64,000 bases of DNA from Defluviicoccus sp. (GCA_029624735.1 JARSSM010000001.1:1-64000); one strand, 5' to 3'; positions 47,922-57,123 are shown, numbered from the stretch's first letter. Numbers and translations are program-made. The notes: generated from the sequence alone by a model not told the origin.

Positions 47922-49829
47922 TCAGGCCGGCCGCGAGTGCCCGTAGCCAATCCCCTCCAGCGCCACCTTGATCTCGTCGAGGATGGCGGGATCGTCGATC
48001 GTAGCCGGCATCTTCCACGGCTCGTCGTCGGCGATCTTCTGCATCGTGCCGCGCAGGATCTTGCCCGACCGTGTCTTCGGCAGGCGGTCGACGACGACGG
48101 CCTGCTTGAAGGCGGCGACGGCGCCGATCTGCTCGCGCACCATCCGCACCACGTCTTGCACGATCTCCTCGTTGCTGCGGGTGACGCCGGCCTTCAGCAC
48201 GATGAAGCCGACCGGCAGCTGACCCTTGAACGAGTCGGCCACGCCGACGACCGCGCACTCGGCAACATCCGGGTGACGGGCGAGCACCTCCTCCATGCCG
48301 CCGGTCGAAAGCCGGTGGCCGGCGACGTTAATGACGTCGTCGGTGCGCGCCATGATGTAGACGTAGCCGTCCTCGTCCATGTAGCCGGCGTCCGCGGTCG
48401 CATAGTGGCCCGGGAACTCGGTCAGGTACGACTGCACAAAGCGGTCGTCATTGTTGTAGAGCGTCGGCAGCGATCCCGGCGGGAGCGGCAACTTGACGCA
48501 GATGGAGCCGATCTTCCCGCGCGGAGCTTCCCGGCACGCCTCGTCGAGGACGACAACGTTCCAACCCGGCGCCGGCTTGGTGGGCGAGCCGGGCTTCACC
48601 GGCAGCCGCTCCAGGCCCATGCAGTTGGCAGCAATCGCCCAGCCGGTTTCCGTCTGCCACCAGTGGTCGATCACCGGCCGATTGAGTGCCTTTTCCGCCC
48701 ACTCCAGCGTATCCGGATCGGTGCGCTCGCCGGCGAGGAACAAGATCTTGAACCGGCTCAGGTCGTACTTCTTCATCAGGAGCGCATTCGGATCCTCGCG
48801 CTTGATGGCACGGAATGCCGTCGGCGCGGTGAACAGCGCCTTGACGCCGTGTTGTTCAATCACCCGCCAGAATGCGCCCGCGTCCGGCGTGCCGACCGGC
48901 TTTCCTTCGTAGAAGACGGATGTGCTGCCGTTGATCAGCGGCGCATAGACGATGTAGGAGTGGCCGACCACCCAACCGACGTCGGATGCCGCCCAGAAGA
49001 CTTCACCGGGCTCGATGTCGTAGATGTTCTTCATCGTCCACTTGAGCGCCACCAAGTGGCCGCCATTGTCGCGAACCACGCCCTTCGGCTGACCGGTGGT
49101 GCCAGACGTGTAGAGAATATAGAGCGGGTCGGTTGCTTCGACCGGCACGCATTCCGCCGGCTTCGCCTTTGCCATCTCCGCTTCCCAATCGAGATCGAAG
49201 CCAGGCTTCAGCTCCGCCTTCGACTGCGGCCGCTGCAGGATGATCGTTGACGAGGGCTTGGAGTCCGAAAGCGCAATCGCGCCGTCGAGCAGCGGCTTGT
49301 AGGGAATGACGCGATTGACCTCGATGCCGCATGAAGCGGTGACGATCACCTTCGGCTTGGCGTCGTTGATGCGGACGGCAAGCTCGTTGGAGGCAAAGCC
49401 GCCGAACACGACCGAATGCACGGCACCGATGCGAGCGCAGGCCAGCATCGCGATCAACGCCTCCGGCACCATCGGCATGTAGACAATGACCCGATCGCCC
49501 TTGCCAACACCTTGCGCGCGCAAGACACCAGCGAAGCGAGCCACGTGGTCACGCAAATCGCTGTATGTATATTTACGGACGGTTGACGTCACGGGACTGT
49601 CATAGATAACGGCAACGCGGTCGCCATGCCCAGCTTCGACATGGCGGTCGACCGCATTATAGCAGGTGTTGACAACGCCCCCCTTGAACCAACGGTAGAA
49701 CGGCTTGTTAGAGTCGTCGAGAACCTTATCCCACTTCTTGTACCAGTGAATCTGCTCGGCTTCTTTTCCCCAGAATCCCTCAGGGTCGTTGATTGACTGG
49801 GAAAACGCCTGATCGTAGGGTCCGTTCAT
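47922..49829 (-). CDS. prpE: Propionyl-CoA synthetase (acetyl-CoA synthetase family)
   Basis: A 635-residue AMP-forming ligase. YTSGTTGQPKGVV near residue 255, WWQTETGW near 400, and the C-terminal RTDDVINVAGHRLSTGGMEE are PrpE-like; PKTRSGKILR carries the acetylatable Lys. It activates propionate, and probably acetate. The ATG at 49829 follows GGGGAGG. No methylcitrate genes are adjacent. Confidence 0.9.
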   Translation of the reverse strand: MNGPYDQAFSQSINDPEGFWGKEAEQIHWYKKWDKVLDDSNKPFYRWFKGGVVNTCYNAVDRHVEAGHGDRVAVIYDSPVTSTVRKYTYSDLRDHVARFAGVLRAQGVGKGDRVIVYMPMVPEALIAMLACARIGAVHSVVFGGFASNELAVRINDAKPKVIVTASCGIEVNRVIPYKPLLDGAIALSDSKPSSTIILQRPQSKAELKPGFDLDWEAEMAKAKPAECVPVEATDPLYILYTSGTTGQPKGVVRDNGGHLVALKWTMKNIYDIEPGEVFWAASDVGWVVGHSYIVYAPLINGSTSVFYEGKPVGTPDAGAFWRVIEQHGVKALFTAPTAFRAIKREDPNALLMKKYDLSRFKILFLAGERTDPDTLEWAEKALNRPVIDHWWQTETGWAIAANCMGLERLPVKPGSPTKPAPGWNVVVLDEACREAPRGKIGSICVKLPLPPGSLPTLYNNDDRFVQSYLTEFPGHYATADAGYMDEDGYVYIMARTDDVINVAGHRLSTGGMEEVLARHPDVAECAVVGVADSFKGQLPVGFIVLKAGVTRSNEEIVQDVVRMVREQIGAVAAFKQAVVVDRLPKTRSGKILRGTMQKIADDEPWKMPATIDDPAILDEIKVALEGIGYGHSRPA

Positions 49830-50174
49830 GATCCTCCCCTTGTGAGGTTGCTGACATTTTATTGATGGCGGCGGCACCTCCGCGCTTCGCCGCCCAAGCG
49901 CGCCGGAGTTTGATCGAAAATGACATTTGTTGTAAAGACGAAGTGTTTGGCGGGCGGGCGTCAACGTGCGGTTCTGCCCGCGTGGCGCTGCTGCGCCCCC
50001 CCCCAACCGCACCCATCGTTGCCTCTATCCTCGCCACGTGAGCCTGCAGCGGCACCGCACGGGGCGGTTGCGGCTGCGGATGGCCCCGCCGGGGCAACGT
50101 GCGCGCGCCGGCCCGTTCCCGCCGCGATCAGCCAGCAGATGCCGGCTTCCGGCAGCGGGAACGAGGATGCCTGA
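49830..50174 (-). other. Intergenic region upstream of prpE
   Basis: These 345 bases hold no gene I can support. They contain a run of nine C at about 49996, a likely slippage site. The prpE promoter should lie here, but I see no clear hexamers. Confidence 0.5.
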
Positions 50175-50345
50175 CTAGTGCTTTTCGCTCAGACTAGCGA
50201 TTTCGTCCTTGATGAGAAGCTTTTGCTTCTTGAGTTTCAGGATCTCCATGTCGTCCGGACGGGGGCGATTGTTTTCTTCTTCGATGGCGATTTCGAGAGA
50301 ACGATGCTTTGCTTTCAGCGCTTCGATCCGCTCTTGCAAGCTCAT
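50175..50345 (-). CDS. YdcH family (DUF465) small protein
   Basis: A 56-residue frame, MSLQERIEALKAKHRSLE then a short acidic linker with PRPDD, then EILKLKKQKLLIKDEIASL. The two helices with the Arg-Pro bend make a DUF465 hairpin. GGGAGG lies about nine bases upstream. Function unknown; the family is widespread. Confidence 0.85.
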   Translation of the reverse strand: MSLQERIEALKAKHRSLEIAIEEENNRPRPDDMEILKLKKQKLLIKDEIASLSEKH

Positions 50346-50531
50346 AGGCTCGATCCTCCCTCACGTAACACCAGAGTCATATTACCCCAAGCACAACCAC
50401 GGCGCCAATCTCCTTGATGCACACCCCGCCGCCCGGCCGATGCCCCCTGCCGCTCCGGTGCCGCCCCGCCCACAAATGTGGCCGTGGGAACGGGCCCGGA
50501 GGTTGGCAAGAGAACGAGGTTGGCAAGAGAA

Positions 50532-51785
50532 CTAGATTGTCATCCGCGTGAGCTCGACCGAGGAACGTGGTCCCTCGACGATGACGATCCCGCTGTCGGT
50601 GACGTGATAGCGCTTGCGGTCCTCCTCCAGATTGTATCCGATCACCGTACCTTCCTCAATGCGCGCATTTTTCTCGACGATGCAACGGCGCAGTTTGACC
50701 CGCCTGCCGATGTCGACGTTGTCAAAGACGATCGATTCCAGCACCTCGGCGCCGGCATGAATGTAGACGCGGCGGCCAACGACCGAGTTCTTGACCATGG
50801 CGCCGGAGATGATGCATCCGCCGCCAACCACCGAGTCGATGGCTTGGCCGCGACGATCCTCCTCGTCGAAGGCGAACTTCGACGGCGGCTCCGAGTAGCC
50901 CGCCGTGCGCAACGGCCATGCGCGGTTGAACAGGTTGAGTTCCGGTGAAATGGACCGGATGTCCATGTTGGCCTCGAAGAAGGCATCAAGCGTGCCGACA
51001 TCACGCCAGTAGGGCAGCTTGCCGGGCGGTTCGCCCGGGATCACGTTGGTCATGAAGTCGAAGGCGAACATTTCCGCGCTGTCCATGGCCTTCGGCAAAA
51101 TATCCCGGCCGAAGTCATGCGAGCTGTTGGGGTCCTTCTGATCGTCTTCCACCAGCTTGATCAGCATGTCGGTCGAAAAGACGTAGTTGCCCATCGACGC
51201 ATAGACCTTGGTCGGGTCGGTCGGCATCGTCGGCGCATTCGGGTTTTTCTCGTGGAAGCCGATGATCCGATTGCCGAAGGTCGTCTCGATGACGCCGAAC
51301 TCCTTCGCGTGCTTCTTGTCCGTCGGGATGGCGGCGACGGTTACATGCGCCCGCTTCTGTTCATGGAACTCGATCATCTGCCGAATATTCATCCGGTAGA
51401 TGTGGTCTGCGCCGAACACGAGAATAAGATCAGGTGCCGACTGCTCGATCAGGTTGATGTTCTGGTGGATCGCATCGGCGGTGCCGCGGTACCAATCCTT
51501 GCCTTCGGTGCGCATCTGCGCCGGCACGGGAATGATGAACTCGCTCTTGAGCAGGCCGCCGAGCTGCCAGCCCTCCGCAATGTGTTGCAAGAGAGACTGA
51601 CTACGGAACTGTACGACGACATAGATTGAATAGACGCCGGAGTTGACAAGGTTGCTAAGGACAAAATCGATGATGCGATACTGTCCTCCGAACGGCACGG
51701 CCGGCTTGGCACGCTCCTTTGTCAGTGGATATAGACGCGATCCTTCACCCCCCGCGAGCACAAATGCCAGAATCTTCAGTTCCAT
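50532..51785 (-). CDS. glgC: Glucose-1-phosphate adenylyltransferase
   Basis: A 417-residue enzyme making ADP-glucose for glycogen. LAGGEGSRLYPLTKERAKPAV is the N-terminal nucleotide site (with the allosteric Arg/Lys region), DWYRGTADA and the left-handed beta-helix C-terminus are present. The rest of the glg cluster is not here; glgA or glgB would be expected nearby in many genomes. Confidence 0.95.
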   Translation of the reverse strand: MELKILAFVLAGGEGSRLYPLTKERAKPAVPFGGQYRIIDFVLSNLVNSGVYSIYVVVQFRSQSLLQHIAEGWQLGGLLKSEFIIPVPAQMRTEGKDWYRGTADAIHQNINLIEQSAPDLILVFGADHIYRMNIRQMIEFHEQKRAHVTVAAIPTDKKHAKEFGVIETTFGNRIIGFHEKNPNAPTMPTDPTKVYASMGNYVFSTDMLIKLVEDDQKDPNSSHDFGRDILPKAMDSAEMFAFDFMTNVIPGEPPGKLPYWRDVGTLDAFFEANMDIRSISPELNLFNRAWPLRTAGYSEPPSKFAFDEEDRRGQAIDSVVGGGCIISGAMVKNSVVGRRVYIHAGAEVLESIVFDNVDIGRRVKLRRCIVEKNARIEEGTVIGYNLEEDRKRYHVTDSGIVIVEGPRSSVELTRMTI

Positions 51786-52121
51786 AGCGGCTCTCCACCT
51801 CTGCGGTACCCGTCGTATGCTGGACGCCTCGAAGACCCATCCGAACCGTCATTGCGAGGAGCGCGCGCGCGGAAGCAGTCGCCGACCCTTGAGGGATTGA
51901 GACACCTGGGCTGCTTCGCTGCGCTCGCAATGGCACGCATGTCGAGGTTTCCTGCGGCTTTACCGCGATTGTGGACCAGCGGCACCGCGGGCGCAACGGG
52001 CGTTATTGTGCAGCGCGAAGATCGCCAGTCCGCGTTTCACCGGCTCGGATTTGTGCGCCCGCGAAGCGAGTTAGGGAAGGCGTCCGGCGCCTTGCGCGAG
52101 GGCACTTGGTGGCGGACGCGA
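51786..52121. other. Intergenic region between glgC and the methyltransferase
   Basis: These 336 bases hold the palindromic repeat at 51847-51937 and no supported gene. A long rightward frame crosses here but is antisense to the methyltransferase. Confidence 0.5.
51847..51937. repeat. Dispersed palindromic repeat of the CGTCATTGCGAG type
   Basis: The outer arms CATTGCGAG and CTCGCAATG are inverted and perfect, and inner GAAGCAG and CTGCTTC also pair. This pattern is a familiar intergenic palindrome in many proteobacterial genomes. Confidence 0.7.
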
Positions 52122-52868
52122 TCAGCCGCCGGCGTGCTTGACGACGAGGCCTTGGCCGGTCGGCAACTCCAGAACGTGGTGATTGCGGGCGGCAAAGAAC
52201 GCGTCCTCGGCGGTCTTCTGAGCCCGGTACCACTCCCAGCCATAGTCGTCGAGCACGATCATCCCGCCGACCGTGACGCGATCAAACAGCGCCTCCAGTG
52301 CGCCGATCTCGGCGCTCGCCGAATTCATGTCGAGGTGGAGGTACGCGATCCGCTCCGGGCACACTTGGGCCAGGATGTCCGGCACCACGCCTTTGACGAC
52401 GCGGACGTTGACGAACGGCGCAAAGCGGTCGACCGCGTGGTCGTAGAGGCCCGCTTCGGCGTAGCCGCCCGGGCGCACCGGCGAACCGGCGCGGTGTTGC
52501 TCCGGGATGCCCTCGAATGTGTCGTAGAGATAGAACGTCTTTCCGACCCTGTCGAAATCAAGATACTGGATCACGGTGTCACTACAGAATCCCTTATAGA
52601 CGCCGCATTCGACAAAATCGCCCGGCAGAAACAAACATTGCCGGGCAGCCCAGACCTGCGTATGCAACCGCCAGAGGAGGCTCTTCTCCTGGCCTGTTTT
52701 CGCCGTTTCCTTGATAACGTCCATAAACTTCTTGTCTTCTAGAAAACCCATGCACCGTTCGACCGTTATTAATTGGTCGGCGTGGAATGTCTTTTTGAAC
52801 AGCAGATCGATGACGCCGAGGATGTGGCGCAAGATGCCCTGTTGTTTCTCATCGAGACCGTAAAACAT
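52122..52868 (-). CDS. TylF/MycF-like O-methyltransferase
   Basis: A 248-residue SAM-dependent enzyme. GDFVECGVYKGFCSD (SAM site), FYLYDTFEGIPE (acidic ribose contact) and the metal-binding LHLDMN and DDYG are typical of macrocin-type sugar methyltransferases. The start at 52868 is set by family pattern; 38 upstream codons are open. No macrolide or sugar cluster adjoins it, so a polysaccharide or glycolipid sugar is a more likely target. Confidence 0.82.
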   Translation of the reverse strand: MFYGLDEKQQGILRHILGVIDLLFKKTFHADQLITVERCMGFLEDKKFMDVIKETAKTGQEKSLLWRLHTQVWAARQCLFLPGDFVECGVYKGFCSDTVIQYLDFDRVGKTFYLYDTFEGIPEQHRAGSPVRPGGYAEAGLYDHAVDRFAPFVNVRVVKGVVPDILAQVCPERIAYLHLDMNSASAEIGALEALFDRVTVGGMIVLDDYGWEWYRAQKTAEDAFFAARNHHVLELPTGQGLVVKHAGG

Positions 52869-53169
52869 CGCCGTTCTTTCCGGTACGGGGGCACGCTCGC
52901 CGTTGCGCCATCGCGTCGCGCGATCCCTGCGGGCAATCGCGCGCGGCCCAAGCAGGAAACCTGAAGCAGCGTGTCTTGCCAAGGTGAAAACGGCATGGCC
53001 ATGCGCGGCGAGCTAGGAGTCCTATTCTTGGCCAAAATGGGGAATAAAATCCTTGACGGCCTGAAGCGCGTCTTGTATCGCTGATTTCCGTTCACCGTCT
53101 GTTCTGTCACGCCAGAAAGGGCGCAGAAGTCGGCGGGTCGCACGGAAATCGGCAGGAGGCAAGACAGAG
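52869..53169 (+). other. Intergenic region upstream of the DUF5765-like gene
   Basis: A 301-base divergent region. A candidate rightward promoter is TTGACG at 53053-53058, 17 bases, TATCGC at 53076-53081. Nothing else is evident. Confidence 0.4.
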
Positions 53170-53928
53170 ATGTGCTGGAGTGGCGAGGCGTCGACCGTAC
53201 TGGCGGTCATCGGTCTAGGATCAACGGCCTATGCAGCGGTGCGCCGGGAACCACCAGCGCTGTGGGTGGTGCTGGGCTACTTCTCCTCGATGGAGGCGCT
53301 GCAAGCGTACACGTACGCCGTTCTCGATGCGTGCAGCGATCCGGGCAACCAGATCGCGACCCTGCTCGGCTACCTGCACATCGCCTTTCAGCCGTTCTTC
53401 GGCAATGCGCTAGCGATGCATTTCGTGCCCGCGCCTGTGCGCAGCCGTATTCAGCTGCCCGTCTATTTCCTCTGCTTCGTGTCGGCCATCGTCATGATCA
53501 TCCAGCTCTATCCGTTCGCGTGGGCGGGGGCATGCGAAGTGGGCAGTCCGTTGTGCGGACCGAAGCTATGCTCGGTGTCCGGGAACTGGCATATCGCCTG
53601 GGAGGTGCCGGCGAACGGCATCGGCAACGGGTTGCCCTCGATCGAGTATTACGGCAGTGGCTACCCGACCTACGCAGTGACGATGTTCTTCTTGCCGCTG
53701 CTGTATGGCTCGTGGCGGTTCACGCTGTACCACGTCCTGGTCGGCCCGACGCTGGCACGGCTGCTGACCGACAACATGAACGAGTATCCGGCCGTGTGGT
53801 GCCTGCTCGCGATCGGCATGCTGCTGCTGGTCGTCAAAACGCCGCTGCGCCGCGCCCTGTTCGTGCGCAACTGGCTGTTGTGGCCGCGGGCGATGCGGCA
53901 GCCGCACTGCGCCGGCGCTTCAGCGTGA
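53170..53928 (+). CDS. Seven-helix membrane protein, DUF5765-like
   Basis: A 252-residue protein starting MCWSGEASTVLAVIG, with about seven helices and conserved His, Cys and acidic residues in loops (GYLHIAFQPFFGN, GACEVGSPLCGPKLC). I associate this start with DUF5765. Function unknown. The paired cysteines near residues 119-134 may form a disulphide or bind metal. It ends just before the palindromic element B. Confidence 0.65.
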   Translation: MCWSGEASTVLAVIGLGSTAYAAVRREPPALWVVLGYFSSMEALQAYTYAVLDACSDPGNQIATLLGYLHIAFQPFFGNALAMHFVPAPVRSRIQLPVYFLCFVSAIVMIIQLYPFAWAGACEVGSPLCGPKLCSVSGNWHIAWEVPANGIGNGLPSIEYYGSGYPTYAVTMFFLPLLYGSWRFTLYHVLVGPTLARLLTDNMNEYPAVWCLLAIGMLLLVVKTPLRRALFVRNWLLWPRAMRQPHCAGASA

Positions 53929-53942
53929 GGAGGACGGGCCGC

Positions 53943-54060
53943 CTAGTGCAGCGACCCAATCGGGCGATTAACGCCCGAGCAAGGTTGTTGCTGCACAACA
54001 TATTGAATCGCGTGCACCGGCACAAACAGGATGTACGCTCTGTTTGTGCCAGTGCACTAG
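53943..54060. repeat. Palindromic mini-element B (118 bp)
   Basis: Its ends CTAGTGCA and TGCACTAG match element A at 44278-44386. Inside are a perfect hairpin TCGGGCG-ATTAA-CGCCCGA and another, GGCACAAACAG and CTGTTTGTGCC, around 10 bases. On the minus strand the element supplies the TAG stop of the HNH gene, as element A does for its neighbour. Confidence 0.7.
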
Positions 54061-54416
54061 CGGTGGCCGCGCGGGATCGGCGGCGGCACGAAGGGGGGCG
54101 GTTCGAGCGCGTCGCCGCCGCGCAGGCGCTCGTTGAGATCGCGCATTGTCCGCGCCGAATGGCAGGGCTTGCACAGGCTGCGCAGGTTTTCCCAGCGGTT
54201 GTCCCAGGGGTCGGCGTTGATGTGGTCGACCTCATGCGCTGCGGTCTCGCCGCACAGCTCACAAACCGGGTTGGCGGCGAGCTTCTTCAGCCGCAGCGCC
54301 GCCCACACCGCCCGCTTGTAAGCCCGGTTGTGATTCTTGGGCCGGGCCAACTCCATGGCGCGGCGGCGCTGCCGCTCGCGTTCGGCACTGTACGGGTCGA
54401 CGGGCTTCCACGGCAT
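54057..54416 (-). CDS. HNH endonuclease family protein
   Basis: A 119-residue protein. CELCGETAAHEVDHINADPWDN followed by NLRSLCKPCHSART gives the HNH core with two zinc CxxC pairs and the catalytic DH. It resembles small HNH proteins of phages and islands, but no other phage gene is nearby. The N-terminus is basic. Its stop lies in element B. Confidence 0.82.
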   Translation of the reverse strand: MPWKPVDPYSAERERQRRRAMELARPKNHNRAYKRAVWAALRLKKLAANPVCELCGETAAHEVDHINADPWDNRWENLRSLCKPCHSARTMRDLNERLRGGDALEPPPFVPPPIPRGHR

Positions 54417-54500
54417 TGCGAGCAGCGCTCCTTCCCGGTTCCGTTGGCCGCCACCGCCCGCGGGCGGAAGCGAGTGCCGGCTTGGACTAACCCGAGCCGC

Positions 54501-55235
54501 TTATGGCTGGATCAGCCCCGCCCGCACCGCAATCGCCACGGCCTGCACGCGATTGGTGGTGCCCAACTTGCGCATTCCGCTCTTGAGGTGAAAGTTCACC
54601 GTGTTCTCCGAAACGCCGAGGATCATGCTGGTCGCCCAGGCGCTTTTCCCCTGGGCCGACCAGCTCAGGCACTCGCGCTCGCGTTCGGTCAGCCGCGGCA
54701 TGGTCGGCACTCCGGTCGCCTCCGTCGCCAGCCCGGCAAAGGCGACATAGAACTGCAGCGACAACAGGTGCAGGTGGCCAAAGTCCGGCGGTCGGTCGCG
54801 ATGACTGGCTGCACTGGCAAGGCTGATCAGGAAGCTCTCGCCAGCAGGGCCGTGAATGGGAATGCTGACGCCGTTGTGCATGCCCGCTTCGCGGCTTTCG
54901 CGGAACAACTGCCGTTGTTTCGGCGACAAGCGATCCTGGTTCTCGAAGTCCGCCCAGGCCACCGGCGACCGCAGCCGCGGCGCCGCGAGAAGAATCGGAT
55001 CGATCTCGGCGTAGCGCTTGGCGAGGTAGTGCTTGGGCCAGCTCTCTGGGCAATTAACGGTCAGCGCCGGCAGGATCTTCGAGTCGACGTCGAAGGCGCG
55101 CTGCGCCGCCGGCGTTGTCGAGATGAAGCCGATGCTGTCGAAGCCGTGCTCCTTCACCGCGGCATGGAAGAGGCTAAACACGTCCTCAGGCGTCGCAGCG
55201 GCGTTGGTTTTCTCGATGAATTCGGAAGCACGCAT
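54501..55235 (-). CDS. LuxR-type quorum-sensing regulator, solo
   Basis: A 244-residue regulator with an autoinducer domain and a C-terminal HTH (LTERERECLSWSAQGKSAW onward). All six ligand-pocket residues of TraR match at a constant offset of nine: W66, Y70, D79, P80, W94, G122. It should therefore bind an acyl-homoserine lactone. No luxI is in the window. It is divergent from a FadL-type channel. Confidence 0.9.
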   Translation of the reverse strand: MRASEFIEKTNAAATPEDVFSLFHAAVKEHGFDSIGFISTTPAAQRAFDVDSKILPALTVNCPESWPKHYLAKRYAEIDPILLAAPRLRSPVAWADFENQDRLSPKQRQLFRESREAGMHNGVSIPIHGPAGESFLISLASAASHRDRPPDFGHLHLLSLQFYVAFAGLATEATGVPTMPRLTERERECLSWSAQGKSAWATSMILGVSENTVNFHLKSGMRKLGTTNRVQAVAIAVRAGLIQP

Positions 55236-55556
55236 GGTCGTTCCGATGACAGGGACAGGGTTGGGAGCGGCAGGGTCGGGAGACCAGATCGCGAACGCCG
55301 AGAGAACCCCTAAAAGTTGTAGGTTGACAGGTATAAGTAGAAGAAAAATACCCGACTACTGCAGTTATATTGCTTTAGTCCTGGATTATGCACTCCAATT
55401 GGGGGTATTAAAAATCCATAAAGCGGGAACTGTCAAGATCATGGTTAACGAATACGTGTGGAGTGCCGCTGATAGCCGGTCGATTGCACGGCAATGTAGT
55501 CCGCGACGCATCGGCAGCACTCGGAACAAGAAAACAATCAGGTTCGCGAGGGCGAA
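55236..55556. promoter_or_regulatory. AT-rich divergent promoter region between luxR and fadL
   Basis: 321 bases, lower in GC than the neighbours. TTGACA is at 55324-55329. An imperfect 21-base dyad, AACC-N13-GGTT with inner AA/TT pairs, lies at 55305-55325, centred about 44 bases before the start predicted for that box. A 39-codon frame at 55441-55560 ends in an ATGA overlap with fadL but has no visible family. Confidence 0.45.
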
Positions 55557-56894
55557 ATGATAATCACCAGCATCCCGCGCGTCGGTGCAGCGGGGATTGT
55601 TATTCTGTGCGCGGTCGTGAGTGCTGAGCACGCGACCGCCGGGGGGTTCTATCTTTCCCAGCAGAGCGTGAGCCAGGTCGGCCGGGGCGGTGCCGGCGGT
55701 GCGGTCATCGGCGGCGATGCGAGTGTCATCTACAGTAATCCGGCGGCACTGACGACGCTGGCACGGCCTGAGATCAGTTTAGGCGGCAGCGTCCTGATGC
55801 CCCGGGTTGACTTCGAGGACAGCGGCTCGACGGCAACGACGCCCGGCAGCGGCGGTGCTCCAGCGGCAGTTGGCGGTGGCGACGGTGGCAACCCCTATGA
55901 CCCGACGTTCGTGCCCAACTTCTATCTCGCCTACCCGGTACCGGGCGACCAGCTGTGGGTCGGCATCGGCGTCAGCGCGCCGTTTGGTATCGGCGTCAAG
56001 TTCCCAAAGGGCTGGTTCGGCCGCTACGACGCAATCCGCTCGGAGCTCACGACCGTCGACATCGCGCCCTCGCTCGCCGTCAAGATCAACAAGTATGTCT
56101 CGGTGGGCGGCGGCGTCGACATCCAGTACGCTGAAGCGTATCAGACGGCAGCCGCGCCCAATCCGTTTGCACCGGGCGGCCCCAGTGTCGCCAGCGACGG
56201 CCGCAGCAGGCTCGAAGGTGAGGACTGGAGCGTCGGCTTCAATGCCGGCATCCTGATCACGCCCGTCCCTTCGACCCGCATCGGCTTGCATTACCGCTCC
56301 GGCATTACCCAGGACCTTGACGGCGAGAACACCATCAGCGGCCTGACTGGGCCGCTCGCCGGCGGCAACGGCCGCTTTTCAGCGCAGGCCTCGCTCGATC
56401 TGCCGGATATCGTGACGGTCGCGGCATCGCACGCGTTCACACCTGATCTGACCCTGTTTAGCGAGTTCCAGTGGTTCAACTGGAGCCGGTATAAGGAGAT
56501 CCGCGGCGAATTCGTTGATGGCCGAGCCGATGTCGTCCTACCGCAGAACTACCGCGACTCGATCGCGGCCGTGCTCGGCGCTGAGTACGCCGTCTCCGGC
56601 GATCTCATCGTGCGCTGCGGCTTCCGCTATGAAACGACGCCGACGCGCGACAATTACCGCACCACGACCGTCCCCGATGCCGACAACTATTCGCTCGGCG
56701 CCGGCCTCACCTACACGCTGTTCGAGAACCTCAAGCTGGATGTCGCTGTCTTCGGCACACTGTGGGAGGACACCGAGATCGATCGCACAAACACGTTTTT
56801 CGCCGGCACCCCGGTCGAAACCAGCACAACAGTCAAGGCCCGTGCCGAAAGCCGCTCAATCACTGCCGCCCTCGGCCTGCGCTATCTATTCTAG
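55557..56894 (+). CDS. FadL/OmpP1/TodX family outer-membrane channel
   Basis: A 445-residue barrel protein. The signal peptide ends near AEHATA; GGFYLSQQSVSQVGRGGAG and IYSNPAALTTL hold the N-terminal plug and NPA motif; the protein ends in Phe (LGLRYLF). Such channels import hydrophobic compounds such as fatty acids or aromatics. The divergent LuxR solo suggests control by a cell-density signal. Confidence 0.88.
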   Translation: MIITSIPRVGAAGIVILCAVVSAEHATAGGFYLSQQSVSQVGRGGAGGAVIGGDASVIYSNPAALTTLARPEISLGGSVLMPRVDFEDSGSTATTPGSGGAPAAVGGGDGGNPYDPTFVPNFYLAYPVPGDQLWVGIGVSAPFGIGVKFPKGWFGRYDAIRSELTTVDIAPSLAVKINKYVSVGGGVDIQYAEAYQTAAAPNPFAPGGPSVASDGRSRLEGEDWSVGFNAGILITPVPSTRIGLHYRSGITQDLDGENTISGLTGPLAGGNGRFSAQASLDLPDIVTVAASHAFTPDLTLFSEFQWFNWSRYKEIRGEFVDGRADVVLPQNYRDSIAAVLGAEYAVSGDLIVRCGFRYETTPTRDNYRTTTVPDADNYSLGAGLTYTLFENLKLDVAVFGTLWEDTEIDRTNTFFAGTPVETSTTVKARAESRSITAALGLRYLF

Positions 56895-57123
56895 ACGCAA
56901 AGCAAGCCGCAGCGCCGCAGGTCCCCGCCCTCTCCCCACCGGCGATCCCAACGCAAGCGCTTTGCGATGCTGACTATGCGCGCTCTGCAGGCCGTACGAT
57001 GCGTTCCTGTTCGGGCAATGGCTGGGGAAAGCGTGCCAGGCGCCGGCGGTGGTGGTAGTGTTTCGGCCCGGGTCTTGCTTCAATTGGCTGGACCGTTCCC
57101 TCAGTGGCCGGACCTGATGCCTG

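Noticed and set aside
49994..50004. Run of nine C as a phase-variation tract
   Set aside because: It lies in a non-coding region upstream of prpE, not in a gene start or reading frame, so phase variation cannot be argued.
53022..53210. A 62-codon leftward frame upstream of the methyltransferase
   Set aside because: It overlaps the start of the DUF5765-like gene in antisense and lacks a family match. The C-terminal helix looks plausible, but the evidence is too thin.
53172..55313. A 713-codon rightward frame
   Set aside because: It runs out of frame through the DUF5765-like gene, through element B and antisense to the HNH and LuxR genes. No single protein would span these.
55441..55560. A 39-codon frame overlapping the fadL start by ATGA
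   Set aside because: It could be a leader peptide, but it has no good ribosome site and its Arg/Ser-rich sequence is not distinctive.
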